Shown: positions 15,748-25,233 of the stretch, one piece after another
Numbering within the stretch: the stretch's first letter is position 1
Layout of the letters: each line of letters opens with the position of its first letter
Source: Viridibacillus arvi
GTDB taxonomy: Bacteria; Bacillota; Bacilli; Bacillales_A; Planococcaceae
Assembly (NCBI RefSeq): GCF_001274945.1
Contig: NZ_LILB01000001.1
Coordinates: 1,410,633-1,474,632 of the forward strand
Length of the DNA stretch: 64,000 nucleotides
Direction of reading: 5' to 3'
Program-made: the position numbers and the translations under genes
Notes under the pieces: generated by a model
Databases searched by the model: none
Told to the model about the DNA's origin: nothing
What the model saw: only the letters and a program-made list of their open reading frames with translations

Positions 15748-18700
15748 CTAATTATTATCAATAACATAGATTAAGTATACAAAATTGTCTTCTACTTTAT
15801 ATGCTAATGTCATCATGTAGATTCCTTTATCCTCTTTTGAAATATCTATCATTAGCTTATCGGGATTTTGCTCCCACTCACTGACATCAATCTCTGTTTC
15901 TTTAAAGGTTTTAGTGTTTCTAACCCCAACTAAATGCGGTTTGACTTTCTTTCCATCTATTCCTGAAACAAGATTATCTAGTTCAATTACCGATCCTTTT
16001 ACTTCTCCTACTTCAACATATTGCGGATCAGCTATTAAGTCTTCTAATTTAGTTAAACCTTTTAATGGAGAGAAATCTGTTATTTCATTTCCTTCAATAT
16101 TTAGCGTTACTAAGTTTTTAGCATGTTCTAAACCTTCAAGAGATCTTGCTCTTCTTGATTCACTTGTTAATGTTGTCAGTTTATACATATCACCAAGTGT
16201 AATATCTCCAGTTAATCCTAATGTTTTCTTGATAGAATCACTTAAATGTTTATCTTTTATAGTAATCACTTGAGTTAAGTCTATTTCAACTAATCCTTTT
16301 TTAGCAGCTTTTAATGAAGCTATTGCTTCATCTACTTCTTGTTGAGTTGATTTTTTATTTGCTAAAACCTCTTCTGCTTTAGTTAGCGTAGAATTTAGAA
16401 GTTCCATACTTTCAGAGGTATAATCCTCTTTATTAATTTCTTTTGCTTCTTCAATTGCTTTTTCTAGATTTTTCGTGAATAGTCTTTCTGCATTTGCGAA
16501 ATGTAATTTAGCATCTCCCCAAGTAGCATGGTCAGATCCGTTTCCATTTCCACCGTCATTAACTACTAATTTTAATTCTTTAGCGCTGCTAACATTCAAT
16601 TCAATGAACTTTTGAGGATCTCTAGAATTCATCAAGCCACTGTCGAATTGTTTTTCACCATCTACAAATACTTGGAACACAACAGAACCGACAGAACCAA
16701 ACATTTTACGGTCTACACCTACAAATGAAGTGAAGTAATCCGCATCTTTGTCTGTTAAATCATAGACGATTGTTGAATTAGAATGTGCGCCAATACCTTT
16801 CTCGTACGCTTTCACACTGCCATCTTCTCCAGTTAATCGTAACGTATTGTTACTGATCGAAATATCTTTCCTTGGAGCTGTGTAGCTGTTTTGAGTAGAT
16901 TTCCAATCGAAATTTGAAAGGTAATGATAATCTTCCATATTCACTACAGAGATTGTTCTTTTCTTTGTGATTTCATAGCCGTCACTATCAGTTACAGTAT
17001 AAGTTAGCTCATACTTACCTGCTCGATCAAAGTTAACAAGATCTGTTCCTGTAACCTTTACTTTATTTGTTAAATCTCCATCCTCAGGATCAATTGCTGA
17101 ATATGATGAGTTAATGTCAATAGATTCTCCAACTTTAGTTGCCGTGGATTTAGGAATCGTCAGTGTCGGTTTACTAGAATTTTGCGTGAACTTAGCATTC
17201 GCCCATACTGTATGGTCAGAACTATTACCATTATTTTTGGCATCTGTTGTCACTAGTTTTATCTCTTTTGCACCAGTAATAGGGACCTTTACAAATTCAT
17301 GTTCCGTATCTGCTTTGAAAATATCACTATCAAATTTCTTCTCGCCATCAACCCATACTTCAAAAGTTGCTGATGAAGGTTTCCCTTTCATCGCTTGGTC
17401 AATTCCGATATAGCTTTCGAAGAAATCAAAGCCTTTGCCCTCGATGTCATAAACCACTTCTGAATTAGCATGTGCGCCGATTCCTTTAGAATAGGTAGCA
17501 TCTAAACCTTGTCTAACTAGAGTAATTGCTCCACCAGCAGGCGCTAAATCTTTCTTTAGTCCTCCCCATGCAATGTTAGCTGATTTAGCAACCATATCAG
17601 AGATGAATGTGAAATCACTTGCCACAGTAATTTTTGTTGTTTTTGTTTCTGTAGCCCCAGCATTTTTTACTTCATAAACAATTTCATATTTCCCTTTTTT
17701 TGTTACATCGACATTATTAGATTTTACAACTACATCTTTTGTTATATCATCACCTTGATATGTAGCCGCTTTTACATAATCCATTGGATCAAATTCTTGT
17801 CGTAACTTTAGAGTTACATGTTCCTCAGCTGACAGAGTTGGCTGATACGCCTTCACCTCTACTGGTTTTAAACTATTTAGTTTCTTATCATAGCCAATAA
17901 TTTTGTAAGAATAGTTTTTATCCATGTCTAATTTCTGGTCTACAAATTGATCAGTACTAGTAAATCCAACTAATTCGCCGTCTCTATAAATTTCATAACC
18001 CAAGAAATCGTTCTTATATTTCTTATCCATTTTTAAACTTAACGTTTTTGATTTAGCAGAAGCATTAGAAGTAATACTAATCTTAACAGAAGCATTTTTG
18101 TCTTCTATCCCTTTTCCTTCATACCCTACTACAGAGTCATTTAAATACCATGATTTTTTTGGTTTCTTATACTTGGCAGTTTTCTCTCTTGTTTCTTCAT
18201 TAACGACAAATCCATGTCTAGCAAAATGTTCACTTAAATCCAACTTCAATACTTCAGAAGAAAATTCAACCAAATATTGTTGTTTAGAGATTTCTCCATC
18301 TGTAAGCTTTACATCTCTTTCTCGATATAGTCTATTTAATTTACCCCAATATCCAGGACTATACATTTCTAATTGCCAATACACACCTAACTTCTCGAAA
18401 AGTCCTTGGTCATTATAATCTTTTAAGTTTTCTTTTATTACGTTTTTATAAATGTTAGCTTCATATGGTATTCTATTGTCTAACTTACCGTAATAGCCAG
18501 ACATGTATTGTGGTAACATATTGTTCGTTGTTTCCCCATATAATCTAGCATTTACATCCATTCTATGACCTATTTCATGTGTTAACCCCCATGATGGACC
18601 TCTCACTTCGAACGGAATTAAGTGGTTAGCCATAACGTCATCTTGCACACCGATGTGGTCAGTATATGCATACATATAACCAAAAGGTTGTGCAAGTCGT

Positions 18701-20889
18701 ACATTATCTCTAATTAACTTAGGGTCATGACTTTCATCGCTTGCATCCAATCCGTAATATCTAAATATTTCTTCCATATGAGTATTATAAGATTCAATAG
18801 TTTCTAATGGGCTATAACCTTGTTCAATATACGTTTTGTAAGCGCCTGTTGCTGTTCCTGTCCAAACAATATGATCACTCACAAATTCGAAAACATCTAG
18901 AACTTCTCTGTCTTCAACTTTCGGATGTTTCACAATATCTTCATCCATTTTCTTCTTATATTCTTTTAAGAATGATTTGAATTCTTCTACGTTCGTATTT
19001 TTCGTTGCGAAAGGAATTTTTTCCGCGCCTTCAAATCGAATTTTTGGAGCATTCGCTTGTTGTTCTTTTGTATAGGGATTATTAATGTAAATACTTCCAC
19101 CAGGTGTTACATCATTTTTATACCAGCTATCTTTATTAACTTGAGGTACGGTTATCTCATTTTTACCAGGTACTAGAACGACATCTCTTCTCCAATTCGC
19201 AAAAGAACCTTCTTGTTGAGCAATCGATAGTTTAGGCAATGGTGCACTTGCATCTGCATCAACATATACAGTAATTTTATCTCCCGGTTGAGCAGCGAAG
19301 CCCGTAGGCTGTAGATTGTTACCAAAACCAAATTTCAGGTTTTGATTTGCATGTTTTACCATATCCCCACGTTGTTCTGCTTCAACGATAGTTCCTTTAA
19401 CTTGTACTTCACCTTTTACAATAGATTTAGCTAAATCTAATCGTTCTTTTAGAATAGAATATAACGGGTGAGCTTTCGCTTCATTTTCTAATGCATTGAC
19501 TTTATCTACACTATTGAATTCTGGCACTACCTTACTCATTGTTCCATCAGTGAAGATGCTATTTACCTTATCTTCAATGGCATCTTCTGTATAGAAAGCT
19601 AATTCTGATAAAGTTGCCCAGTTTTGATTTGATTTCTTGAACTTAAATTTTACTCTTTTAAATTTAGTAGCGTCGAATTTAGCTTCAACTAAACCTTCTA
19701 CCATATTATGTTTACCTGTTGTTACTAGTTGATATGTATCTCCTTTAGACGTTTGAGAAGCATAAATTTCAAATTCTTCCGCGAATCCCTTGCGGTCAGA
19801 TTTTCTTGCTCCATACATGATTCTATTTAATTCCACTGATTTTTTAAATTCTACTTCTACTTCATTTGTGAAGTCATTTGAATTACTTTTATTCGTTTCC
19901 CAATAAGTATCTAGGTTGCCATCGGCGGCATTCCCGATTACTTGACTAAGATACTGACCAGCATTATTTCGGATACTCTTAATATTTTCAATATCCATTC
20001 TAAATAACTTAGAATATTCCTCATTAGAATAATACTCAAAAGGTTTTGTTTTAGCTTTAGTTGCTTCTATGTTTGATTCATTTATTATTATTAATGCATC
20101 CTCTATATCTTCTTTAAATTCATCATATAAAGGGTGTGATTGAATATTTTTTTCTAGTGCTTCTAACTTGTCTACTGTATTAAACTCATCAGATACTTTA
20201 TTGTGGTTTTCATCAGTAAATAGTTTTTTCATATTATCTTTTACTTGGTCTTCTTGATAAAAACTAAATTCTGCTGCACTTGCCCAATCTTGATTGGCCT
20301 TTTTGAACACAAATTTGATTCTTTTGAATTCAGTTGGTTTAAATTGAATTTCAACAACATCTCCGGTTGAACCTTTATATTGTCCAGGTGATACTAAAGT
20401 ATAATCATCGCCTTCATCTGAAATAGAGCTATAAATTTCAAACTCTTCAGCGAATCCTTTACCCTTTGCGCTGGATTGTCTAGCGGCATACACGATTCTA
20501 TTTAATTCAGTCGATTCGTCTAAATTGAATACTACCTCGTTAGTAAACTGCGTAGTATTCGGTCTACCAGTTTCCCAATGTGTATTCATATCTCCATCTA
20601 TTGCTTTATTAATAGGAGAGCCTGAATAATTCCCACCGTTGTTTGTTATCGATTTAATGTTTGTATTATCCATTTTAAAGACTTCGTTATATTCACTTAA
20701 ATTACTATTTCCATATAAATCGAATTTACTAACTGTAGCATTTTTCGCCTCATTGATCTTGCTTTCTATTGCCGTTTTATTAGCGTTCGTAATAGGCGCT
20801 GCAAAAACATTCATGGCACTCCCAGAATAACTTGCTAACAACGCAGTTGATGTTGCAATCGCAATTAATTTGGACATTTTCTTCGACAT
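15748..20889 (-). CDS. secreted multidomain peptidase M60 (enhancin/mucinase type)
   Basis: 1713 residues. Signal peptide (MSKKMSKLIAIATSTALLA...FA-A, cut near residue 30). Two discoidin-like F5/8C repeats at about 60-212 and 286-436 (both with an A-x-D-G-x-x-x-T-x-W-E-T motif). The M60 region spans about 500-870, with gluzincin motif H771-E-I-G-H775 and a Glu at 786. Then an FN3-like segment (about 935-1020), Ig/DUF5011-like domains before each of two NPCBM domains (about 1095-1235 and 1316-1463; both with S-K/E-K-G-I-G-A-H and V-x-V-D-G-E-K), a FIVAR helical module (about 1466-1533) and an LRR-like C-terminus (about 1550-1615). No LPxTG or SLH anchor is seen. M60 proteins cleave O-glycosylated mucin-type glycoproteins; NPCBM and F5/8C modules bind sugars. 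GGAGGAG lies 7 nt before the ATG. A c-di-GMP riboswitch lies in the leader. Confidence 0.93.
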   Translation of the reverse strand: MSKKMSKLIAIATSTALLASYSGSAMNVFAAPITNANKTAIESKINEAKNATVSKFDLYGNSNLSEYNEVFKMDNTNIKSITNNGGNYSGSPINKAIDGDMNTHWETGRPNTTQFTNEVVFNLDESTELNRIVYAARQSSAKGKGFAEEFEIYSSISDEGDDYTLVSPGQYKGSTGDVVEIQFKPTEFKRIKFVFKKANQDWASAAEFSFYQEDQVKDNMKKLFTDENHNKVSDEFNTVDKLEALEKNIQSHPLYDEFKEDIEDALIIINESNIEATKAKTKPFEYYSNEEYSKLFRMDIENIKSIRNNAGQYLSQVIGNAADGNLDTYWETNKSNSNDFTNEVEVEFKKSVELNRIMYGARKSDRKGFAEEFEIYASQTSKGDTYQLVTTGKHNMVEGLVEAKFDATKFKRVKFKFKKSNQNWATLSELAFYTEDAIEDKVNSIFTDGTMSKVVPEFNSVDKVNALENEAKAHPLYSILKERLDLAKSIVKGEVQVKGTIVEAEQRGDMVKHANQNLKFGFGNNLQPTGFAAQPGDKITVYVDADASAPLPKLSIAQQEGSFANWRRDVVLVPGKNEITVPQVNKDSWYKNDVTPGGSIYINNPYTKEQQANAPKIRFEGAEKIPFATKNTNVEEFKSFLKEYKKKMDEDIVKHPKVEDREVLDVFEFVSDHIVWTGTATGAYKTYIEQGYSPLETIESYNTHMEEIFRYYGLDASDESHDPKLIRDNVRLAQPFGYMYAYTDHIGVQDDVMANHLIPFEVRGPSWGLTHEIGHRMDVNARLYGETTNNMLPQYMSGYYGKLDNRIPYEANIYKNVIKENLKDYNDQGLFEKLGVYWQLEMYSPGYWGKLNRLYRERDVKLTDGEISKQQYLVEFSSEVLKLDLSEHFARHGFVVNEETREKTAKYKKPKKSWYLNDSVVGYEGKGIEDKNASVKISITSNASAKSKTLSLKMDKKYKNDFLGYEIYRDGELVGFTSTDQFVDQKLDMDKNYSYKIIGYDKKLNSLKPVEVKAYQPTLSAEEHVTLKLRQEFDPMDYVKAATYQGDDITKDVVVKSNNVDVTKKGKYEIVYEVKNAGATETKTTKITVASDFTFISDMVAKSANIAWGGLKKDLAPAGGAITLVRQGLDATYSKGIGAHANSEVVYDIEGKGFDFFESYIGIDQAMKGKPSSATFEVWVDGEKKFDSDIFKADTEHEFVKVPITGAKEIKLVTTDAKNNGNSSDHTVWANAKFTQNSSKPTLTIPKSTATKVGESIDINSSYSAIDPEDGDLTNKVKVTGTDLVNFDRAGKYELTYTVTDSDGYEITKKRTISVVNMEDYHYLSNFDWKSTQNSYTAPRKDISISNNTLRLTGEDGSVKAYEKGIGAHSNSTIVYDLTDKDADYFTSFVGVDRKMFGSVGSVVFQVFVDGEKQFDSGLMNSRDPQKFIELNVSSAKELKLVVNDGGNGNGSDHATWGDAKLHFANAERLFTKNLEKAIEEAKEINKEDYTSESMELLNSTLTKAEEVLANKKSTQQEVDEAIASLKAAKKGLVEIDLTQVITIKDKHLSDSIKKTLGLTGDITLGDMYKLTTLTSESRRARSLEGLEHAKNLVTLNIEGNEITDFSPLKGLTKLEDLIADPQYVEVGEVKGSVIELDNLVSGIDGKKVKPHLVGVRNTKTFKETEIDVSEWEQNPDKLMIDISKEDKGIYMMTLAYKVEDNFVYLIYVIDNN

Positions 20890-20931
20890 ATGCTTTCTCC
20901 TCCAGATGAATAAAACCCTAAGAAGTTCATT

Positions 20932-20960
20932 AAAAAAAGCTACTCTTTAGAGAGTAGCTA
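20932..20960 (-). terminator. riboswitch expression-platform terminator
   Basis: AGCTACTCT-CTAA-AGAGTAGCT followed on the minus strand by seven T, 30 nt before the M60 ribosome site and about 80 nt after the aptamer. It would stop the transcript before the gene unless the leader refolds. Confidence 0.85.
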
Positions 20961-21038
20961 ACTTTTGATACCGTCTAGATAAAAATGATTAAGACATTTT
21001 TATTAAACCCAACATAACAAAAAGTATAATGCACTCCT

Positions 21039-21118
21039 TGGCAACTGGCTGGCATAGTTATTTTCAACCTTAGCCCCTCTAGCTTTGCGTCCCTAAATTT
21101 CTATAGGTTTGCCTATTC
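21039..21118 (-). ncRNA. cyclic-di-GMP-I riboswitch aptamer (GEMM-I)
   Basis: Read on the minus strand, the leader has every conserved GEMM-I block in order: AGGCAAACC; a GAAA tetraloop between CCTATA and TTTAGG; GGGACGCAAAGC; the tetraloop-receptor arm with GGGGCTAAGG; and ATGCCAGCCAGTTGCC closing P1 against GGCAA. The G of GGCAAACC expected in c-di-GMP-selective (not cGAMP-selective) members is kept. A terminator stands between it and the M60 gene, so ligand binding should set transcription read-through. Whether c-di-GMP turns the gene on or off cannot be told from the sequence by eye. The family is established; assignment here is by motif reading. Confidence 0.9.
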
Positions 21119-21561
21119 AGTTTTTATATACCTAAAGTACCATGATAGATTATCTAACATCATGAATCATATGTATTGTTTTGCATTAAATAAGTTCCAT
21201 TTTATTTTTCTTATAATAGTTATTAAAACCTAAAACTTATCACCTATTTATTGGATTGATAATTAAAATATCATTTTTCATTTCGTAAAAGTCTCATGAC
21301 TAGAACTTAACTGAAACAGTCTTTTTTCTTATTTAGTAAAAATGTATTACGCTAAATATTTTAACTTTAAATTTACTAACTATTCTACTATACATTCGTT
21401 ACCGTATAAGAAGAAGCTCCTAAACGATTCATTATCATCTAGTAGTTATGAGTATGAAGCTTAAACCGTTTAAATTGCTAGTTTTCTTATAAATTCTTTA
21501 AATATCAATTGAGGTAGATCCTTAATAAATAAAAATCGCTCAATTATTTTTCACCAAAATC
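21119..21561. other. promoter-side region of the riboswitch transcript
   Basis: AT-rich, no gene recognised. It must contain the promoter of the riboswitch-M60 transcript; TATAAT-like strings occur on the minus strand near 21215 but none is decisive. Confidence 0.4.
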
Positions 21562-21593
21562 AAAAACACCACTTCTAATGAAGTGGTGTTTTT
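21562..21593 (-). terminator. terminator of the acc operon
   Basis: AAAAACACCACTTC/GAAGTGGTGTTTTT perfect stem directly after the Asp23 gene. Confidence 0.85.
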
Positions 21594-21597
21594 GACA

Positions 21598-22005
21598 TTA
21601 TTCAGTTTTTGCATCGTTCACTTGATCAAATTGAATGCCGGTAATATGTACATTTACCTCTTGCGTTGCAAGTGATGTCATATTAAAGATAGCTTCACGA
21701 ATCTGGGTTTGAACTTGCTGCGCTACTTTCGCAACAGATGCACCATATTGCACGAAGCAATATACATCTACGATTAAGCCCGCTTCAGTCCATTCGGTTT
21801 TAATACCTTTCCCATGAACCTTTTTACCGAATTTTTCTACTACGCCTGTAGCGAAGTTTCCTCTTGTACCAGAAACACCTTCCACTTCTGTAGTAGCAAT
21901 TCCTGCAATAACTTCAATAACTTCAGGCGCTACTTCAATCTTACCTAGCTCTTCCTTACCAGCAGGAGTGCTTTGAGGTAATGATTGTATAACTTTTTCA
22001 GCCAT
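21598..22005 (-). CDS. yqhY: Asp23/Gls24 family envelope stress protein (YqhY)
   Basis: 135 residues of the Asp23 fold: G-K-I-E-V-A-P-E-V-I-E-V-I-A-G-I-A-T-T-E-V-E-G-V, K-F-G-K-K-V-H-G-K-G-I-K, then V-D-V-Y-C-F-V-Q-Y-G and V-N-V-H-I-T-G-I-Q-F. The B. subtilis orthologue YqhY sits in the same place after accBC and influences acetyl-CoA carboxylase activity; the conserved linkage here (16-bp gap after accC) supports the same role. Cytosolic. GGGGCGAA precedes the ATG. Confidence 0.92.
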   Translation of the reverse strand: MAEKVIQSLPQSTPAGKEELGKIEVAPEVIEVIAGIATTEVEGVSGTRGNFATGVVEKFGKKVHGKGIKTEWTEAGLIVDVYCFVQYGASVAKVAQQVQTQIREAIFNMTSLATQEVNVHITGIQFDQVNDAKTE

Positions 22006-22021
22006 AGAATTCGCCCCTTTC

Positions 22022-23377
22022 TTATGAATTCATGACGTCATTTTCTTCAAGGAATTTCGTATTGAAATCACCTTTTTTGAATACCTCATGATCCATTAAT
22101 TTAGCGTGGAAAGGAATTGTTGTTTGAATGCCTGGTCCTTCAACAATGAATTCACCTAATGCGCGTTTCATCTTAGCAATTGCTTCTTCACGTGTATCTG
22201 CATGTACAATCAATTTTGCAACCATTGAATCGTAGAACGGAGGAATACTATATCCTGGATACATAGCCGAGTCGATACGGACACCGTAACCACCTGGAGC
22301 TATATAATCTTCTACTTTACCCGGTGAAGGCATAAAGTTTTTAGATGGATTTTCAGCATTGATACGACATTCCATCGCCCAACCATTCACTTTCACATCT
22401 TCTTGTTTATACACTAATTTCTCGCCAGAAGCAATCTTAAGCTGTTGTTGAACAAGATCAATACCTGTAACCATTTCAGTTATTGTGTGCTCTACTTGAA
22501 TACGTGTATTCATTTCCATGAAATAAAACTTGTCTTCATGGTGGTCATAGATGAATTCTACCGTACCAGCACCGCGGTATCCACAAGCTAACGCAGCTTT
22601 AACTGCAGCTTCACCCATCTCAGCACGACGTTCCTCAGAAAGTGCAGGAGACGGAGCTTCTTCAACAAGTTTTTGCATACGACGTTGAACTGTACAATCA
22701 CGTTCACCTAGGTGAATTGTATTGCCATAGTTGTCCGCTAGTATTTGGATTTCACAGTGACGGAAATCCTCGATGAATTTTTCTAAATAAACGCCAGGGT
22801 TACCGAATGCTGCAGCCGCTTCTTTTTGAGTGATTTGAACACCTTTAATCAATTCTTCCTCAGTGCGTGCTACACGGATTCCTTTACCACCACCACCGGC
22901 AGTTGCTTTAATGATTACTGGATAACCAATACCTTTCGCAACTTCTGCTGCTTCAGCTGCATCTGCAACTATACCAACTGAACCTGGAACTGTAGGTACT
23001 CCCGCTTTAATCATTGAATTTTTTGCTATATCTTTAATACCCATCATTTTGATGGCATCTGAAGTTGGTCCAATGAAAGTTATACCAGCATCTTCACATG
23101 CTTCTGCAAAGCTAGCATTCTCTGCTAAGAAGCCATATCCTGGGTGTATTCCATCACAGCCAGTTTTTTGAGCAACACTTAGTATACTACTAATTTTCAA
23201 GTAACTATCACTAGATAGTTTTGGTCCGATGCAATATGCTTCGTCAGCTAATTGAACGTGAAGTGCATCACGATCTGCTTCTGAATACACCGCTACAGAC
23301 TGAATATCTAATTCTTTACAAGCGCGAATAATACGTACCGCGATTTCTCCACGGTTTGCTATTAATACTTTTTTCAT
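22022..23377 (-). CDS. accC: acetyl-CoA carboxylase, biotin carboxylase subunit
   Basis: 451 residues, full length. Biotin carboxylase N-domain ([15 protein letters not shown]), ATP-grasp with the glycine-rich loop [11 protein letters not shown], catalytic [15 protein letters not shown], and the C-terminal domain ([11 protein letters not shown]). It carboxylates biotin on AccB with bicarbonate and ATP, the first half-reaction of malonyl-CoA synthesis. Fifteen bp after accB in the same operon. The transferase half (accDA) is at 33-35 kb. Confidence 0.97.
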   Translation of the reverse strand: MKKVLIANRGEIAVRIIRACKELDIQSVAVYSEADRDALHVQLADEAYCIGPKLSSDSYLKISSILSVAQKTGCDGIHPGYGFLAENASFAEACEDAGITFIGPTSDAIKMMGIKDIAKNSMIKAGVPTVPGSVGIVADAAEAAEVAKGIGYPVIIKATAGGGGKGIRVARTEEELIKGVQITQKEAAAAFGNPGVYLEKFIEDFRHCEIQILADNYGNTIHLGERDCTVQRRMQKLVEEAPSPALSEERRAEMGEAAVKAALACGYRGAGTVEFIYDHHEDKFYFMEMNTRIQVEHTITEMVTGIDLVQQQLKIASGEKLVYKQEDVKVNGWAMECRINAENPSKNFMPSPGKVEDYIAPGGYGVRIDSAMYPGYSIPPFYDSMVAKLIVHADTREEAIAKMKRALGEFIVEGPGIQTTIPFHAKLMDHEVFKKGDFNTKFLEENDVMNS

Positions 23378-23392
23378 TTAAATAGGCCTCCC

Positions 23393-23884
23393 TTAGTTCT
23401 CTTTTACTAGGAACAGAGGTTGACCGTATTCAACTAAATCGCCATCTTTAACAAGAATTTCAACGATTTCGCCACTAACTTCTGCTTCGATTTCATTAAA
23501 TAATTTCATTGCTTCAACGATACATACTACTGCTTCTTCGCCTACTTTATCTCCAACTTTTACGAAAGCTGGTGATTCAGGGTTTGGAGCTTGATAGAAA
23601 GTTCCTACCATTGGAGAAGTGATTTTATATAATGATGCATCAACTGCTGGCGCTGCTTGTACTGCTTCAGCTACTGCAGGTGCTGCTACTGGTGCTGCTG
23701 GAGCCGCAACTGGTGCTGGCGCTGCAACTGGAGCTACTTTAACTACTGGCGCTTCAGTTACAACTGCCACACCACTATGTTTTTTAAGTTTAACTTTTGT
23801 ATCTGCTACCTCATAAACGAACTCGTCGATTGAAGATGAGTCTACTAATTTAATAATTTCTCGAATTTCCTGAATTTTCAACAT
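23393..23884 (-). CDS. accB: biotin carboxyl carrier protein of acetyl-CoA carboxylase
   Basis: 163 residues. N-terminal region (1-40), a flexible Ala/Pro/Val linker (about 41-80), then a biotinyl domain with E-A-M-K-L-F-N-E at residues 124-131; Lys127 is the biotinylation site. EAMKL, rather than EAMKM, is usual in Bacillales. It shuttles carboxybiotin between AccC and AccDA. First gene of accB-accC-yqhY. AAGGGGAG ribosome site 7 nt before the ATG. Confidence 0.96.
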   Translation of the reverse strand: MLKIQEIREIIKLVDSSSIDEFVYEVADTKVKLKKHSGVAVVTEAPVVKVAPVAAPAPVAAPAAPVAAPAVAEAVQAAPAVDASLYKITSPMVGTFYQAPNPESPAFVKVGDKVGEEAVVCIVEAMKLFNEIEAEVSGEIVEILVKDGDLVEYGQPLFLVKEN

Positions 23885-23999
23885 AAATTACTCCCCTTTT
23901 GTGAAATATAATACACTACTTATTCTATCGTGTTTTGGGGTTTTTTTAAATAGATAATTGAAAATAGGAATTATTCAAGACAATATCGTTATTTTTTCG

Positions 24000-24548
24000 T
24001 TAAAAAGACTCAGATTTAAAATCCACTACTATTTTACCAGCTGTAGGTACCTCTTTTTTAACCGTGTATACGATTTCATCAGCTTTTGATTTTGATAATT
24101 CAGCTGACTGTACTGTTACACGAATTTGATCATTTTCAGCTCGTACAAATGCATCTGAATAACCTAAAGTTTTAATGAGCAATTCTAACATCGCTTCATT
24201 AGATTCCTTCTTTACAATAACATCCATGTCGTTAAATGCTTCATTCTTTTCTTCAGCAGTATACTTTTCCGAAGCTATTTTTTGCGTAAGAGTTGCTTTC
24301 AATTGACTACGTTCATTTAGTAGCTCCATACGCATTTCTTCAAATAAGTCACTTTGTGCTGTAACAGGTGTTTTATCATTGCCTGTTAGTTTAGCAATAT
24401 CATCAACTGCTGTACCTTTTAAAGTATCATCTGAGAAGATTTTAAGACCATTAAATGGTTGTGCTGGGTTCATAAGATAGTACACTGAAATAACTGCTGC
24501 TAAACTCAATAATGTTAAAAACCAAACTGCTCTCTTTTTTACTCTCAT
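24000..24548 (-). CDS. spoIIIAH: stage III sporulation protein AH
   Basis: 182 residues: one N-terminal transmembrane helix (AVWFLTLLSLAAVISVYYLM) and an extracytoplasmic YscJ/FliF-like domain (ring-building motif) containing L-L-I-K-T-L-G-Y-S-D-A-F-V. SpoIIIAH forms the mother-cell side of the SpoIIIAH-SpoIIQ channel. It is shorter than the B. subtilis protein (218 aa). The start overlaps the spoIIIAG stop by 4 nt (ATGA). Last gene of the cluster. Confidence 0.92.
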   Translation of the reverse strand: MRVKKRAVWFLTLLSLAAVISVYYLMNPAQPFNGLKIFSDDTLKGTAVDDIAKLTGNDKTPVTAQSDLFEEMRMELLNERSQLKATLTQKIASEKYTAEEKNEAFNDMDVIVKKESNEAMLELLIKTLGYSDAFVRAENDQIRVTVQSAELSKSKADEIVYTVKKEVPTAGKIVVDFKSESF

Positions 24549-24991
24549 TTTATTTCCCCTCTCTTTTCCATAGGCATTACAACAATTCTGTGTGCCGGAA
24601 TTTCCAGCACTTTTGTCAGCGTAGTTACTAATTCATTCTTTACCGCGATGTCATTCGCTCCTTCCGCAACTACTAATACTCCAGTTACTTGCCCACTTTC
24701 TTGTCCAGTTGTATTAGACCAGCTGAAATAATTCTCTAAGGATGAAGATTCTTTTTTTACATCTTGTGCCGTTTGTCCACCTGAATAAAAATAGAGCTCA
24801 ACTTTCCCAACTTTATCAATCCTAGATAAAATGACTGCTAGTTGTTCCGCTTCATTAGTAGATACATTTTCTCCTTTAGACGATGTTTTCATAGGATTTT
24901 CATTATTGTATGAAAACATGGCCACAATAATGATGACAATTGCCATCAATATTCCTACATAGTAAATTGACGTTTTTTTCATATTCTGCAC
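24545..24991 (-). CDS. spoIIIAG: stage III sporulation protein AG
   Basis: 148 residues with an N-terminal membrane helix (YYVGILMAIVIIIVAMF) and an extracellular domain ending H-R-I-V-V-M-P-M. The I-D-K-V-G-K-V-E-L-Y-F-Y-S-G-G pattern is typical of SpoIIIAG, which forms a large ring in the intermembrane space. It is clearly shorter than the B. subtilis protein (about 229 aa). Two starts are possible: GTG at 24991 or ATG at 24982; a GGTG-type site favours the ATG. It overlaps spoIIIAH by 4 nt. Confidence 0.85.
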   Translation of the reverse strand: MQNMKKTSIYYVGILMAIVIIIVAMFSYNNENPMKTSSKGENVSTNEAEQLAVILSRIDKVGKVELYFYSGGQTAQDVKKESSSLENYFSWSNTTGQESGQVTGVLVVAEGANDIAVKNELVTTLTKVLEIPAHRIVVMPMEKRGEIK

Positions 24992-25073
24992 CGCCCGAGC
25001 TAGTCATCCCCCTCTTCACGTCTTTCCTGTTATCTACATCATTGTATGAAGCATAACTCTAATCTATGAGATA

Positions 25074-25223
25074 CTAATGCCAAAAATTAAAAACAAACTT
25101 TAAAATCCATATTGCAACGATTATTTTCAATAGAATAACCCACTCTTCTGGGTCTTCCAGTAGTAAACTTACAATTTTTCCAACGAATATAATGACGACT
25201 AAACCAAGTAAAAATGCTTCCAC
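25074..25223 (-). CDS. 49-aa membrane ORF in the spoIIIAF position
   Basis: A GTG at 25223 opens 49 codons: E-A-F-L-L-G-L-V-V-I-I-F-V-G-K-I-V-S-L-L-L, an E-D-P-E-E-W turn, and a second hydrophobic stretch ending in F-N-F-W-H. So it has two short membrane helices and almost nothing else. SpoIIIAF in B. subtilis is about 206 aa with two membrane helices followed by a large soluble domain; here only a two-helix piece exists, and the sequence does not look alike beyond topology. It may be a reduced AF, an unrelated small gene, or a chance frame. Confidence 0.45.
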   Translation of the reverse strand: MEAFLLGLVVIIFVGKIVSLLLEDPEEWVILLKIIVAIWILKFVFNFWH

Positions 25224-25233
25224 AACCCCAATC

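Noticed and set aside
20932-20960. Antiterminator pairing that would set riboswitch polarity
   Set aside because: Only weak G-U-rich pairings with the aptamer's 3' side could be found by eye; not strong enough to claim ON or OFF control.
23619-23816. Ala/Gly/Thr-rich + strand frame
   Set aside because: It is antisense to the Ala/Pro linker of accB.
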